Position numbers and translations under genes: made by a program. DNA of 64,000 bases, taken from Saccopteryx bilineata (taxonomy: Eukaryota > Chordata > Mammalia > Chiroptera > Emballonuridae). The notes under the pieces were generated by a model, which saw only the letters and a program-made list of their open reading frames with translations, had not been told where the DNA came from and made no database searches. The DNA lies in assembly GCF_036850765.1 (NCBI RefSeq), contig NC_089492.1, positions 70,308,982 to 70,372,981 of the forward strand, read 5' to 3'. Positions 47,361 to 52,809 of the stretch are shown here, one piece after another; position 1 is the first letter of the stretch, and every line of letters begins with the position of its first letter.

Positions 47361-48210
47361 TCTCCCTCTCTCTCTCTCTCCCTCTCTCCCTCCCCCTTCC
47401 TCCCTCTCTCTCTCCCCCTTCCTCTCTCTCCTCCTTCCTCTCTCTCTAAAATCACTAGTTTAAAGAGATTCTATTTATGGTATGTTCTTTAAAGAATTGT
47501 TTCTGTGGCCCTGGCCAGTTGTCTCAGTGGATAGAGCATTGGCCCGGAGTATGGACATCCTGGGTTCGATTCCCAATCAGAGTGCACATGAGAAGCCACC
47601 ATCTTCTTCTCTACTCCTCCCTCTCCCCCTTCTTTCCCTCTTTCCCTCTTACAGCTAGTGGCTCGGTTGGTTCCAGCATCAGCCCTGGGCACTGAGGATA
47701 GCTTGGTTGGTCCACACATCATCTTCAGGTGCTAAAAATAGCTCAGTTGATTTGAGCATTGGCCCCAGACGGGGTTGCCAGGTGGATCCTGGTCAGTATG
47801 CTTGCAGGAGTCTCTATCTCCCCTCCTCTCACTTAAAAAAAAAAAGTTTCTATGACTAACTTCTACTTTTTATCTACTTTTGATAGATGTTAACTAGGCT
47901 TATTCTGGTGATCACTTCACAATATATACAAATATTGAATCTTGTACAGCTGAAATTGGTATGTTATTTGTCTATTATACCTCATTAAAGAACATAATGA
48001 GTTTTTGTGAATAATTTCTTTTTTTATCTAAAGGCATGGCTTTGGGAAGAAGACAAGAATCTGAGATGTGGCGTGAGAAAATATGGAGAGGGAAACTGGA
48101 CTAAAATACTATTACATTATAAATTCAACAATCGAACAAGCGTCATGTTAAAAGACAGATGGAGGACTATGAAGAAGCTAAAACTAATTAACTCGGACAG
48201 TGATGACTGA
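9822..48210 (+). CDS. TERF1: TERF1, telomeric repeat-binding factor 1 (shelterin), complete, 10 coding exons
   Basis: TRF1 binds double-stranded TTAGGG repeats as a homodimer in the shelterin complex and limits telomere length. The coding segments are 9822-10110, 15024-15119, 25287-25408, 28312-28398, 30283-30432, 31149-31261, 34667-34726, 36214-36305, 39240-39346 and 48034-48210. All introns are GT-AG, the phases agree, and the total is 1293 nt, or 430 residues plus stop (human 439). Domains in order: a short acidic N-terminus with a tankyrase-type motif RGLADG at residues 13-18; the TRFH dimerisation domain at about 51-250, with F132 matching the human partner-docking F142; a basic, charged linker at about 251-370; and a C-terminal Myb/telobox at about 373-423 containing VMLKDRWRT at 409-417 and tryptophans W376, W394 and W415. 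The start ATG has A at -3 and G at +4, and it aligns with the human start. Exon junctions and identity were read by eye against the remembered human protein. No frameshift or premature stop was seen. Confidence 0.97.
11775..11831. repeat. (TA)n(TG)n(TA)n microsatellite
   Basis: Alternating purine/pyrimidine run: TA, then about 13 TG units, then TA. Confidence 0.9.
13125..13340 (+). repeat. MIR-type SINE
   Basis: Shows the MIR core: ATTAAGAGTATGGACTCGAGAG, TTTGATTCCTGGCTCTGC, TTTCCTAACTTGTAAAATG. Diverged. Confidence 0.6.
13341..13585. mobile_element. Old MER-type (hAT) nonautonomous DNA element
   Basis: TTTCCCAACCTCAGCACTG ... GTAGGATGTTCAGTAGC ... CAGACATTGCTAAATAATCC ... AATCACCCCCAGTAGAAAATG, a common mammalian MER layout as remembered. 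Confidence 0.55.
14300..14600 (+). repeat. L2-like LINE remnant
   Basis: CAGAGAAGCCTTCCCTGATAC and following text resemble the L2 3' region. Weak. Confidence 0.4.
15024..15119 (+). CDS. TERF1: TERF1 coding exon 2
   Basis: 96 nt after a T-rich acceptor ending CAG at 15023; donor GTAAGG at 15120. It codes residues 97-128 of the TRFH domain ([20 protein letters not shown] and onward to AAGKTL). The split codons at both ends match human (GCT, Ala; GAT, Asp). Confidence 0.95.
15694..16070 (+). mobile_element. VES-like SINE in TERF1 intron 2
   Basis: Starts GGCCCTGGCCTGTTGGCTGA and ends in a (CA)n tail. Flanked by the direct repeat AAATCCCAGTGTG on both sides. Confidence 0.9.
16537..17045 (-). 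mobile_element. L1 3' end, antisense, split by a SINE
   Basis: TTGAATTTATTGGGGCAACATTGG and TTTTAGGTGCACAATTCTAC are the reverse of the L1 3' end seen in sense at 45400-45460. The SINE at 16581-16978 interrupts it. Confidence 0.55.
16581..16978 (+). mobile_element. VES-like SINE
   Basis: Full-length and close to consensus, with extra duplicated GCATCGCCCC...GCGTCGCCCC units. Flanked by the repeat AAAATTAATACATATTT. Confidence 0.9.
17727..18056 (+). mobile_element. Rhin-like SINE
   Basis: Starts TGCCTGACCAGGTGGTGGCG; flanked by AAAATATGGCAAA on both sides; AAAT-rich tail. Confidence 0.9.
18125..18300 (-). mobile_element. Old tRNA-derived SINE, antisense
   Basis: Purine-rich (GA)n start then ATTGATTTGTTGCTCCACTT and GTGCCCTGACATGGGATCGA, the reverse of the old SINE family. 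Confidence 0.6.
18990..19165 (+). repeat. MIR-type SINE
   Basis: CACTTGCTAGCTGTGTAATC ... GCCTGACACATAGTAGGACC TCAATAAATG, the standard MIR 3' text. Confidence 0.6.
19243..19581 (-). mobile_element. Rhin-like SINE, antisense, diverged
   Basis: Reverse-oriented: (GA)-rich start, TGAGCCCGTGCTCAAG, and head GTGCCACCACTGGTCAGG. Confidence 0.75.
20168..20547 (-). mobile_element. VES-like SINE, antisense, head truncated
   Basis: Poly(T) start, full body, then the tRNA-like head stops at GCTCTACCA so about 20 bp of the 5' end are missing. Direct repeat CGGTCCCTCTAATTT on both sides shows insertion in the truncated form. Confidence 0.9.
21290..21650 (+). repeat. L2-like LINE remnant
   Basis: CCCAGAGAGGCCTTCCCTAACC ... 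AGCACTTATTACTCTGACATT ... AATGCTCAGTATTTGCTGAG, L2 3' end as remembered. Confidence 0.55.
21963..23659 (+). pseudogene. Decayed transposase-like gene in TERF1 intron 2 (family unresolved)
   Basis: An open stretch from ATG 21969 to 22865 (298 codons) continues after a frame change at about 22800-22815 (frame of 22799-23230), changes again near 23220, and again near 23365, ending with TAG at 23657-23659. Together about 550 residues of one protein are recognisable. The N-terminus has CYIC and VCHNC pairs (zinc-ribbon-like). Later runs include [63 protein letters not shown], and [20 protein letters not shown] near the C-terminus. From memory these match an uncharacterised, multi-copy protein family common in arthropods and other invertebrates and suspected to be transposon-borne. 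A conserved Asp in the CVDLK run and Glu in the EQGERFHQD run could belong to a DDE-type catalytic core (inference). No terminal inverted repeats were found by eye. It has three frame breaks but few stops, so it is dead but not ancient. Confidence 0.7.
24117..24293 (-). mobile_element. Third-type bat SINE, antisense
   Basis: Reverse of the GGCCTGACCTGTGGTGGC family: AGTATCAACTCCCATATGTG, CTGGGATTTCAAATCAGC, end CAGGCCAGGCC. Confidence 0.7.
24340..24480 (-). repeat. MIR remnant, antisense
   Basis: TCATTAAATATTCACATAAATC CTATGAGATGGG ... GAGGCTTAGAAAGGT. Confidence 0.5.
24931..25241 (-). mobile_element. VES-like SINE, antisense, internally shortened
   Basis: Poly(T) start, GACAGACTCCCACATGCACC, head TGAGCCAACTAGCCAAGGC. 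Ends about 45 bp before TERF1 exon 3. Confidence 0.8.
25287..25408 (+). CDS. TERF1: TERF1 coding exon 3
   Basis: 122 nt; acceptor TAAAAG ending 25286, donor GTATGA at 25409. It codes residues 129-169 of TRFH. F132 corresponds to human F142, which contacts TIN2/FBX4-type partners, and the run [11 protein letters not shown] is conserved. It sits only about 45 bp after an antisense VES-like SINE. Confidence 0.95.
25730..25966. mobile_element. TA-inserting MITE (Tc1/mariner type)
   Basis: Ends CTACTCACAAAAATTAGGGGAT and ATCCTCTAATTTTTGTGAACAG are inverted repeats; TA follows the right end. Same termini as the element at 44281-44419. Confidence 0.7.
26025..26176 (-). mobile_element. Old tRNA-derived SINE, antisense
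   Basis: TTGATTTTAGATAGAGGAAGG ... GACATCGATCTGTTCC ... GTCCAGCCAAGGC. Confidence 0.6.
26562..26946. mobile_element. hAT nonautonomous element with perfect 8-bp target duplication
   Basis: Terminal inverted repeats CAGGGGTCTCAAACTC and GAGTTTGAGACCCCTG; duplication ATCTAGAG at 26554-26561 and 26947-26954. 385 bp, no coding capacity. GGCGGGCCGCA motif occurs near both ends. Confidence 0.93.
27060..27240 (-). repeat. MIR remnant, antisense
   Basis: TATTTGCCAGGCACTATTCTAAG ... GAAGCAGGTAATCTTATTTCC. Confidence 0.5.
27639..27995 (+). mobile_element. VES-like SINE, 5'-truncated
   Basis: Lacks the first 10 bp (begins GGTTGGCTCAGTGG); direct repeat AAAATGTATTCTACA on both sides. Confidence 0.9.
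28054..28233 (-). mobile_element. Old tRNA-derived SINE, antisense
   Basis: TTATTCATTTTAGAGAGAGAAAG ... GTGCCCTGACCAGAAATC ... GAGCTGTCTGGCCAGGGC. Lies 78 bp before TERF1 exon 4. Confidence 0.65.
28312..28398 (+). CDS. TERF1: TERF1 coding exon 4
   Basis: 87 nt, phase 0 at both ends; acceptor TTTTAG ending 28311, donor GTAATT at 28399. It codes residues 170-198 ([20 protein letters not shown], then IFGGSHSHT) of the TRFH helical bundle. The end of the exon differs from human, which has GDPNSHMPF in the equivalent loop. Confidence 0.94.
28780..28990. mobile_element. hAT nonautonomous element
   Basis: Ends CAGTGGTCGGCA and TGCCCACCACTA; flanks GGCTATAC and GGTTATAT (6 of 8 match). Contains CGAGCCACACGCGGCTCTT. 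Confidence 0.8.
29175..29790 (-). mobile_element. L1 3' UTR-like remnant, antisense
   Basis: ATAGTAGAATCATATAGCAAG ... TATTGATGGACGGTTGATTC ATTTCCAGTTTGGGG ... AATTCCTGGGTTATAAG, the reverse-L1 pattern, heavily diverged. Confidence 0.45.
30283..30432 (+). CDS. TERF1: TERF1 coding exon 5
   Basis: 150 nt, phase 0 at both ends; acceptor CTCTAG ending 30282, donor GTATGT at 30433. It codes residues 199-248 (from [20 protein letters not shown] to KSSTFLMK), the C-terminal helices of TRFH. Confidence 0.95.
31149..31261 (+). CDS. TERF1: TERF1 coding exon 6
   Basis: 113 nt; acceptor TTTAAG ending 31148. It codes residues 249-285 plus two bases of a split Ser codon: the end of TRFH ([12 protein letters not shown]) and the start of the acidic hinge ([12 protein letters not shown]). 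The donor that keeps frame is GTTTGT at 31262. A textbook GTAAGT sits four bases further on, but using it would lead to an early stop. Confidence 0.9.
31609..31932. mobile_element. hAT nonautonomous element with perfect 8-bp target duplication
   Basis: Ends CAGGGGTCCCCAAACT and AGTTTGGGGACCCCTG; duplication GTATTGAG at 31601-31608 and 31933-31940. 324 bp, GC-rich left third (GGGCCGCATGCGGCCCC palindrome). In TERF1 intron 6. Confidence 0.95.
32690..33500 (+). repeat. L2-like LINE remnant
   Basis: CTCTCTGATCAGAGTTGTCAC, GGACTTACCTTGGATAGTAG and CTAGATTGAGAATTGTTTGGAGG follow the L2 3' end loosely. Confidence 0.4.
33501..34174. other. TERF1 intron 6, unrecognised sequence
   Basis: Contains a short GC-rich patch (33780-33860, GAGGGCGGGGCCTAAG) of unknown meaning; no exon supported. 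Confidence 0.4.
34175..34551 (-). mobile_element. VES-like SINE, antisense
   Basis: Poly(T) start, body GACAGACAGACTCCCGCATG, head CTGAGCCAACCAACCAGGAC. CCCAAA flanks both sides. Ends 115 bp before the cassette exon 7. Confidence 0.85.
34667..34726 (+). CDS. TERF1: TERF1 coding exon 7, the cassette exon that distinguishes TRF1 from PIN2
   Basis: Exactly 60 nt; acceptor TAAAAG ending 34666, donor GTAAGG at 34727. It adds 20 residues (about [20 protein letters not shown]) and starts and ends in the same phase, so skipping it keeps the frame. In human the equivalent 20-residue segment is absent from the PIN2 isoform. The same isoform pair is therefore structurally possible here; its actual use is inferred. 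Confidence 0.9.
34740..36213. other. TERF1: TERF1 intron 7, no gene or clear repeat
   Basis: Unique sequence; open frames at 34822-35118 and 35191-35433 have no recognisable protein. Confidence 0.45.
36214..36305 (+). CDS. TERF1: TERF1 coding exon 8
   Basis: 92 nt; acceptor CATTAG ending 36213, donor GTGAGT at 36306. It codes the linker [20 protein letters not shown] followed by [10 protein letters not shown], aligning with human SHKNLFLSKLQHG. It ends in phase 1. Confidence 0.92.
36955..37985 (-). mobile_element. L1 3' UTR, antisense, split by a hAT element
   Basis: 36955-37034 (TAGGTTTCAGGTAAACATTT) and 37339-37985 (ATCCATGTCATCATAAATG, GGCTGAGTAGTATTCTACTG, GAGGGATTGCTGGGTCATATGG) are reverse L1 text; 37035-37330 interrupts. 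Confidence 0.75.
37035..37330. mobile_element. hAT nonautonomous element inside L1
   Basis: Ends CAGTGATTCCCACCCC and GGTTGGGGACCACTG; flanks TTGTATAC and TTGTATGC (7 of 8). 296 bp with paired GGTACCGGTC motifs. Confidence 0.9.
38191..38508 (+). mobile_element. Rhin-like SINE
   Basis: TGCCTGACCAGGCGGTGGTG head, full body, poly(A) tail into which the next SINE abuts. Confidence 0.9.
38509..38705 (+). mobile_element. Third-type bat SINE
   Basis: GGCCTGACCTGCCGTGGCAC head, GGTTCAAAACC B box, (TC)n and AAATGAATAAATAAA tail. Sits directly on the previous SINE's poly(A). Confidence 0.85.
38799..39180 (+). mobile_element. VES-like SINE abutting TERF1 exon 9
   Basis: Full length, GGCCCTGGCCGATTGGCTCA to an A-rich tail ending about 39180, 59 bp before exon 9. 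Confidence 0.9.
39240..39346 (+). CDS. TERF1: TERF1 coding exon 9
   Basis: 107 nt; acceptor CTTGTAG ending 39239, donor GTATTT at 39347. It codes the basic linker before the Myb domain ([18 protein letters not shown], then HRSRKKQ), rich in Arg/Lys and likely to contain nuclear-localisation signals. A VES-like SINE ends only 59 bp upstream of the exon. Confidence 0.92.
40185..40575 (-). mobile_element. L1 3' UTR-like sequence, antisense
   Basis: TTATTGTGTTAACATGGATTC ... CATTAGATTCCACATATAAG TGAGATCACATAATA ... CACTTAGCATAATAATCTC. Confidence 0.6.
40860..42540. repeat. Ancient L1M-like sequence interrupted by a SINE
   Basis: TCCTCAGCCATTTTTACTTTAAA ... CTGGTGCCCCATTATGTGTATG resembles old L1M 3' text. 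Assignment is weak. Confidence 0.35.
41478..41697 (-). mobile_element. Rhin-like SINE, antisense, diverged
   Basis: AGCATCAACTTGTTGC ... ATATGTGCCCTGACTGTGGC ... CACTGTGCCACTATCCAGGG. Confidence 0.65.
42712..42889 (-). mobile_element. Third-type bat SINE, antisense
   Basis: GGAAGCATCAACTCATAG ... ATGTGACTTGACCAGGCAAG ... GGTTTTGAACC ... ACCACCAGAGACCAGGC. Confidence 0.7.
43783..43946 (+). mobile_element. VES-like SINE, 3'-truncated, inside L1
   Basis: GGCCCTGGCCGGTTGGCTCA to CAGCCATGGCACAG, then L1 text resumes; the rest of the SINE body is missing. Confidence 0.85.
44281..44419. mobile_element. Tandem TA-inserting MITE inside L1
   Basis: Two head-to-tail 65-75-bp palindromic units, each (C)TCACAAAAAGTAGGGGATAT ... 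ATATCCCCTAAT. TA on both outer flanks (44279-44280 and 44420-44421). Confidence 0.8.
45933..45991. repeat. (TATC)n/(TAGA)n microsatellite
   Basis: TATCTATC then GATAGATAGATA; the two halves are partly inverted. Confidence 0.9.
46148..46387. mobile_element. TA-inserting MITE nested in the hAT element
   Basis: Ends AGTGGTACCTTGAGATACGA and TTGTATTTCAAGGTACCACTG with TA on each side. 240 bp. Absent from the related copy at 54240-55513, so it is a later insertion. Confidence 0.8.
46988..47058 (-). mobile_element. Short antisense SINE fragment
   Basis: TAGAGAGAGGTAGGTAGAG ... TTCCCTGACCAGGGATTGAA. Confidence 0.5.
47083..47160 (-). mobile_element. L1 3' end fragment, antisense
   Basis: TTTTATTGAATTTATTGGAG ... 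TAATAGGTTTCAGGTGTAC. Confidence 0.6.
47174..47458 (+). mobile_element. Old tRNA-derived SINE with long (TC)n tail
   Basis: CCCAGCTGGTTAGCTCAGTTGG head, B box GGTTTGATACC, ATGCATAAAGAAGTGGAAC, then about 140 bp of TC-rich repeat (47311-47450). Confidence 0.75.
47506..47843 (+). mobile_element. Diverged VES-like SINE
   Basis: GGCCCTGGCCAGTTGTCTCA head, GGTTCGATTCCC B box, body with repeated AGCTCAGTTG-type units, CAGGTGGATCCTGGTC, poly(A). Confidence 0.8.
47890..47990 (+). mobile_element. L1 3' end fragment just before TERF1 exon 10
   Basis: GTGATCACTTCACAATATATAC AAATATTGAATC ... GTCTATTATACCTCATTAAAG, typical L1 3' terminus. Ends 44 bp before exon 10. Confidence 0.6.
48034..48210 (+). CDS. 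TERF1: TERF1 coding exon 10: Myb/telobox and stop
   Basis: Acceptor CTAAAG ending 48033. It codes residues 373-430 and stop TGA at 48208-48210. It contains the whole homeodomain-like Myb repeat, [20 protein letters not shown] to [15 protein letters not shown]; recognition-helix residues VMLKDRWR are unchanged from human. The tail NSDSDD matches human SSDSED in charge. Confidence 0.96.
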   Translation, partial: AWLWEEDKNLRCGVRKYGEGNWTKILLHYKFNNRTSVMLKDRWRTMKKLKLINSDSDD

Positions 48211-48370
48211 AAGTGTAAAAGCTTGATAGGACAGTTATATATTTTGATTATCGCATTTTTTTTTGAAATTTGGTCATTGATATATCTTAAAACTTTTGCT
48301 TAAACCATTATATTATTTTTCTGTGACAATCCTTTAAGTAATATGATGATTTGTACTGTAAGACTAATAT

Positions 48371-48569
48371 GGCCCTGGCCGGTTAGCTCAGTCAGTGAAG
48401 AGTGCATTTTCCCATAACAACAAATTTGTAGATTTGATCCCCAGTCAGGGCACACACGGGAAGCAACCAATGAATGCAAAACTGAGTGGAACAAATGAAT
48501 GCTTCCCTTCCCCCTTCCCTCTCTTTCCTTTCTTCTCTCTGTCTCTTTTTTAAAAAAATAAATAAATTT
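48371..48569 (+). mobile_element. Diverged tRNA-derived SINE in the probable TERF1 3' UTR
   Basis: GGCCCTGGCCGGTTAGCTCA head, GATTTGATCCC, AGCAACCAATGAATGC, AAATAAATAAAT tail. Confidence 0.75.
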
Positions 48570-48681
48570 CCATTTGAAACTTAAGTAGTAATGCCATAGG
48601 ACAAAATTAGTAGTTAACCAAGATTTGCTTCATGTCTCATTTAGGTACATTTGACTTTTGTTCCAGTATTAAAACTTTGAT

Positions 48682-48872
48682 GGGCCTGACCTGTGGTGGC
48701 GCAGTTGATAAAGCGTCGACCTGGAAATGCTGAGGTCGCCGGTTCGAAACCCTGGGCTTGCCTGGTCAAGGCACATATGGGAGTTGATGCTTCCTGCTCC
48801 TCCCCCTTCTCTCTCTCTGTTTCTCTCTCTCCCTCTCTCTTTCCTCTCTAAAAAAAAAAAGAATAAATAAAA
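48682..48872 (+). mobile_element. Third-type bat SINE
   Basis: GGCCTGACCTGTGGTGGCGC head; AAAACTTTGA on both sides. Confidence 0.85.
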
Positions 48873-49328
48873 CTTTGACAAAGATGGTTTTAAGTAAAGT
48901 TTATTTATAACTTGGTGCCATAAATGTCATTTTCTCCAATATTTTTGTTTACTATCTTCAAAGAAACTTCAAACTCTGGGTTGACTTCCGCCACCCCCCC
49001 TTTCTCATCTGTGCTACAGTCTTAGTCTCTTGTAAGTCCTATAGTCGCAATGGGACCTGGGAAAGGAGAGAGGGTAAATGTGTGTGTCCAGCTGTCACCT
49101 TGACCTAAAAGTTTCTCTTCTGTTTCAATCTGTTCTTCAGCCAATGGCTTATATACCAGGACGGGCAGGTCTTTGCTTTCTAATCAACTTGCAGTTACCT
49201 GTGTGAACCTTCACTAGAGAGCAGAACCAGGTTTATTGTCTGTCATTTTTGTGCATACCTAGAAACAATGGCTGATTAAAGTATTTATCCCAGAACAGCT
49301 AAATTTATTGCTATTGCTGTTTATTCTT

Positions 49329-49665
49329 TTTTTTTTATTTTTTTATGGAGACGGAGTCAGAGAGAGGAATAAACAGGGACAGACAGACAGGAATGGAGAG
49401 ATGAGAAGCCTCAATCATTAGTTTCTCATTGCACATTACGACACCTTAGTTGTTCATTGGTTGTTTTCTCATATATGCCTTGACCGCGGGCCTTCAGCAG
49501 ACCAAGTAACCCCTTGCTCAAGCCAGCGACCTTGGGTCCAAGCTGGTGAGCTTTTGCTTAAACCAGATGAGCCCTTGCTCAAGTTGGCGACCTCGGAGTC
49601 TTGAACCTGGGTCCTCTGCATCCTAGTCCGACACTCTATCCACTGTGCCACCACCTGGTCAGGCG
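49329..49665 (-). mobile_element. Rhin-like SINE, antisense
   Basis: Flanked by GCTGTTTATTCTT on both sides; head CACCACCTGGTCAGGC. Confidence 0.9.
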
Positions 49666-49982
49666 CTGTTTATTCTTAAATACAATATTCTCAAGTAAGA
49701 ACATCCTAAGAAAGACCCTAAAAAAAAAATAGGATGATTATAATTCATCTTGTTCCTTTTTGTACTACTATTTTCCCCCTTCCCCCCTCTTTTTTTTACT
49801 TTTTTTTAAATGATCACCATCTCTAGTGATCATATAATTTTGAATATATTTTTGTTCAAATTATTTTCCACCTATACTTTTGAAAATCAGTATATTAAGT
49901 AATTCTAGAGGCCGTAAATCATTGCAGAGAGCCTGTGGACAGGACCCTGACTCTAAAGCACTCATTAAAAAAGGATTTCGAG

Positions 49983-50337
49983 CCTGACCAGGTGGTGGCA
50001 CAGTGGATAGAGCGTTGGACTGGGATGCAGAGGACCCAGGTTCGAGACCCCAAGGTCGCCAGCTTGAGCGCGGGCTCATCTGGTTTAAGCAAAAAAGCTC
50101 ACCAGCTTGGACCCAAGGTCGCTGGCTTGAGCAAGGGGTTACTCAGTCTGCTGAAGGCCTGCGGTCAAGGCACATATGAGAAAGCAATCAATGAACAACT
50201 AAGGTATTACAACGCGCAGCAAAAAACTAATGATTGAGGCTTCTCATCTCTCTCCGTTCCTGTCTGTCTGTCCCTGTCTATCCCTCTCTCTGACTGTCTC
50301 TGTAAAAAATAAATTAATTAATTTTTTTAAAAAAAGG
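49983..50337 (+). mobile_element. Rhin-like SINE, first of a tandem pair
   Basis: AGCCTGACCAGGTGGTGGCA head through TAATTTTTTTAAAAAAAGG tail; the next copy starts immediately. Confidence 0.9.
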
Positions 50338-50343
50338 ATGCCG

Positions 50344-50688
50344 AGCCTGACCAGGCAGTGGCACAGACTGGAACACAAAGGACCCAAGTTCAAAACCTCG
50401 GGGTCGCTGGATTGAGCGCAGGCTAATCCGGCTTGAGTGCGAGCTCACCAGTTGAAGCATAGGATCATAGGCATGATCCCATGGTTGTCGACTTGAGCCC
50501 AAAGGTTGCTGGCTTGAGCAAGGGGTCACTCACTCTGCTGTATCCCCCCAATCAAGGTACATATGAGAAAGCAGTCAATGAACAACTAAGGAGCCACAAC
50601 AAAGAATTGATGGCTTCTCATCTCCCTTCCTATCTGTCTGTCCCTCTCTGTTTCTGTCACACACACACACACACACAAAAAAAGATTC
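50344..50688 (+). mobile_element. Rhin-like SINE, second of a tandem pair
   Basis: AGCCTGACCAGGCAGTGGCA head, more diverged body with an extra ATAGGATCATAGGCATGATC stretch, (CA)n tail. Confidence 0.85.
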
Positions 50689-50721
50689 CAAAGAGGTCCT
50701 ACTGTGATCTTTAACTTTGAA

Positions 50722-50727
50722 AATAAA
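50722..50727 (+). promoter_or_regulatory. TERF1: Candidate poly(A) signal for TERF1
   Basis: AATAAA in unique sequence just after a SINE pair, about 2.5 kb after the stop. Alternative AATAAA strings upstream lie within SINE tails. Inference only. Confidence 0.25.
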
Positions 50728-50739
50728 AATTTTTGCTTC

Positions 50740-52691
50740 TTCATTAATCACTTGTACTACTTGTTTCAGTTCTGATCTGTTTCTTTGGCTTTGCTAGAAT
50801 TAATAGCATTTCAAAACCATTACTAATAGTTAAGTCTAGCCTATGAAATTCTTCTCAATAGACATTACAAAAATAAACTATAACATGAAACTAATGAATG
50901 TATTAAAAACAAAATATATAAGGTGAATAATTGATTTTATACAATTCAAATATTTTAAGTGTTAAAACATTGAACCTTAAACCATAGCTTTATTGCTTTT
51001 GGTGATCATATTTACACCTGTCTGTTCTGAAGGTGTTTCGTTTTGTTTTGGTGAAATTTTGTTCATTCTCTGACCAGTCCAAAAAAATTGGGTATTTTTT
51101 AAATCAAACAAGTAATGAATTTTTAAATATGTAGACAGAAAGTTTATTTACAGTTTTGTAAAAATTGTAAGTAACATTGAAAATTACCCAGGTATATTTT
51201 CAAACACCTTGCTTTATAAATGTTTAGAAATGGTCTTTAAAATGTTGATAATGAATCTATAGTTGAATTTTTAACCTTGATGAGACATAAATTTTTTATT
51301 AGTAATCTCTTAAGAATTTACCACAGAAACAACTCTGACAGTTAAATGAATACTTAGGAATATTGCTACTCTCAGCATTAAATATCAGGAACCTTCCATC
51401 GCTATCATACTTGCTCTTGTCATTCTGTCATTGCGTGGTAAATACCGAGAAAGATGTATTTTAGTAAATCATTTGTTAGTGAATAATATTTTATACAAAT
51501 AAATTGAAGGAATTTCATATAGCTTAAATCTTGAGATTCAGTTGTCCAAAGGAAACATCCTGGATTTCAGATCCATTTCAACAATGGAAAGGGCTCAGCT
51601 CTTCCAGCTCACAGCCTGGCAGTCGGCTTTCCGGCGGGACCGCCCTGGGCGAGAACCGGGAGCATCTGGCTGGCTTTCGGGCCCGTCATCCCAGATGCCT
51701 GCACAAGCCACTCTGTCGCTAGGTCACTGATTTCCCAATCATAAAATAAGACAAATATTCTTTGTGTATGTGTGTAAGATCGGAGTGTTTGTAGTAGAAC
51801 CCCAGCCTTCAATAATCTGTTCCTCTGCCTTCCACTCCAAACATAAGAAAATGCTATAGAAAAGTAGTAAGTTCCTTCACCTAAACCTAACATTGGACTC
51901 TGAAAGGTTATTTTAGTTAGCCTCAGGAAATAATCTTAGTAGAGTAGCCTTGGAAATCATCTTAGATGCTGATGGTAGAATTTTCAAAATTAAAGCAATT
52001 GTTTTCAAAATTTGTCATTATGAAAAATATAATATTTAAAGGAACTCCTATTGATCTAAAATGGACATTTCATCTTTTCAATTAACTGAATATTTCTTCC
52101 TCAAAAAAGTATTTTCAGCCTAGCTATTGGTTTTTTACTACAAAATGCTTACTAAATCTTAACTTTTGTCCTGTGGAAACATATTTGTGACAATTTTCTT
52201 GAACGTAATTATTTCTGAATTTGTGGGATAAAATATGGGGAATATGTGAGAGTACATATAGCTGTACATTTTTAAAGCGAGAAGTTTGAAGATGACAGAA
52301 AAGGAAGAGAAAAATACGAGTTTCATAGCATGGAAACACTTAAATGACAACTGACTCAGCAGTACACGGACAGACCGTGTCGTAATTTTGGTGCACACAG
52401 ACATGTATTTTGTGGTATGTGGACCACCTATTGAATGAACGGACTCTTATGTGGAAGGTCAAGGACACAGAGCCACAGGGGACTTTCAGGTGCATCCTCA
52501 ACTCTGTAAATAAAAATAAAGGTGCTGCGTTTCTTGAGAACTGGCCCCTAAATGTTCTTTATCCACGTCGAGTGTGGGAGTGACATGTGTTTAGGCACAT
52601 GGCCACACAATTTTTGAGGGTTTATGAAGCGTTGGGTATGACTTGATAATAGCGTGTTTATAAACAAATTTTGAAATACTGACCTCACAAT
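50740..52691. other. Space between TERF1 and SBSPON stops, likely SBSPON 3' UTR
   Basis: Mostly unique AT-rich sequence with no repeat recognised. 51580-51720 is a GC-rich island (CCGGCGGGACCGCCC). Confidence 0.45.
50989..50994 (-). promoter_or_regulatory. SBSPON: Candidate poly(A) signal for SBSPON
   Basis: TTTATT on + reads AATAAA on -, in the context GCAATAAAGC, about 1.7 kb past the SBSPON stop. If both candidates are used, the two convergent mRNAs would end about 270 bp apart. Confidence 0.3.
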
Positions 52692-52809
52692 CTATATAAA
52701 TATAAAACTGTGCACAGCCGGACACAAACAGTGAGCTACTCGCCGAACTTTTTTCCAAGTTCCTTGACATCGAGGATTGCCAATCGCTTGCCAATGGAGA
52801 GTCTGATTT
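52692..52809 (-). CDS. SBSPON: SBSPON terminal coding exon
   Basis: 118 nt; acceptor TTTCAG (ending 52810), stop TAG at 52694-52692. It codes NQTLHWQAIGNPRCQGTWKK, then VRRVAHCLCPAVHSFIFI. Human ends RVDQCSCPAVHSFIFI, so the cysteines and the C-terminus are kept while DQCS has become AHCL. Confidence 0.94.

Larger units (their letters stand above)
48211..50740 (+). other. TERF1: Probable TERF1 3' UTR region, invaded by SINEs
   Basis: Downstream of the TERF1 stop the unique AT-rich sequence is broken by five SINEs (48371-48569, 48682-48872, 49329-49665, 49983-50337, 50344-50688). Several AATAAA strings exist, some only in SINE tails; a non-SINE one is at 50722-50727. The true 3' end cannot be fixed from sequence. 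Confidence 0.45.
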
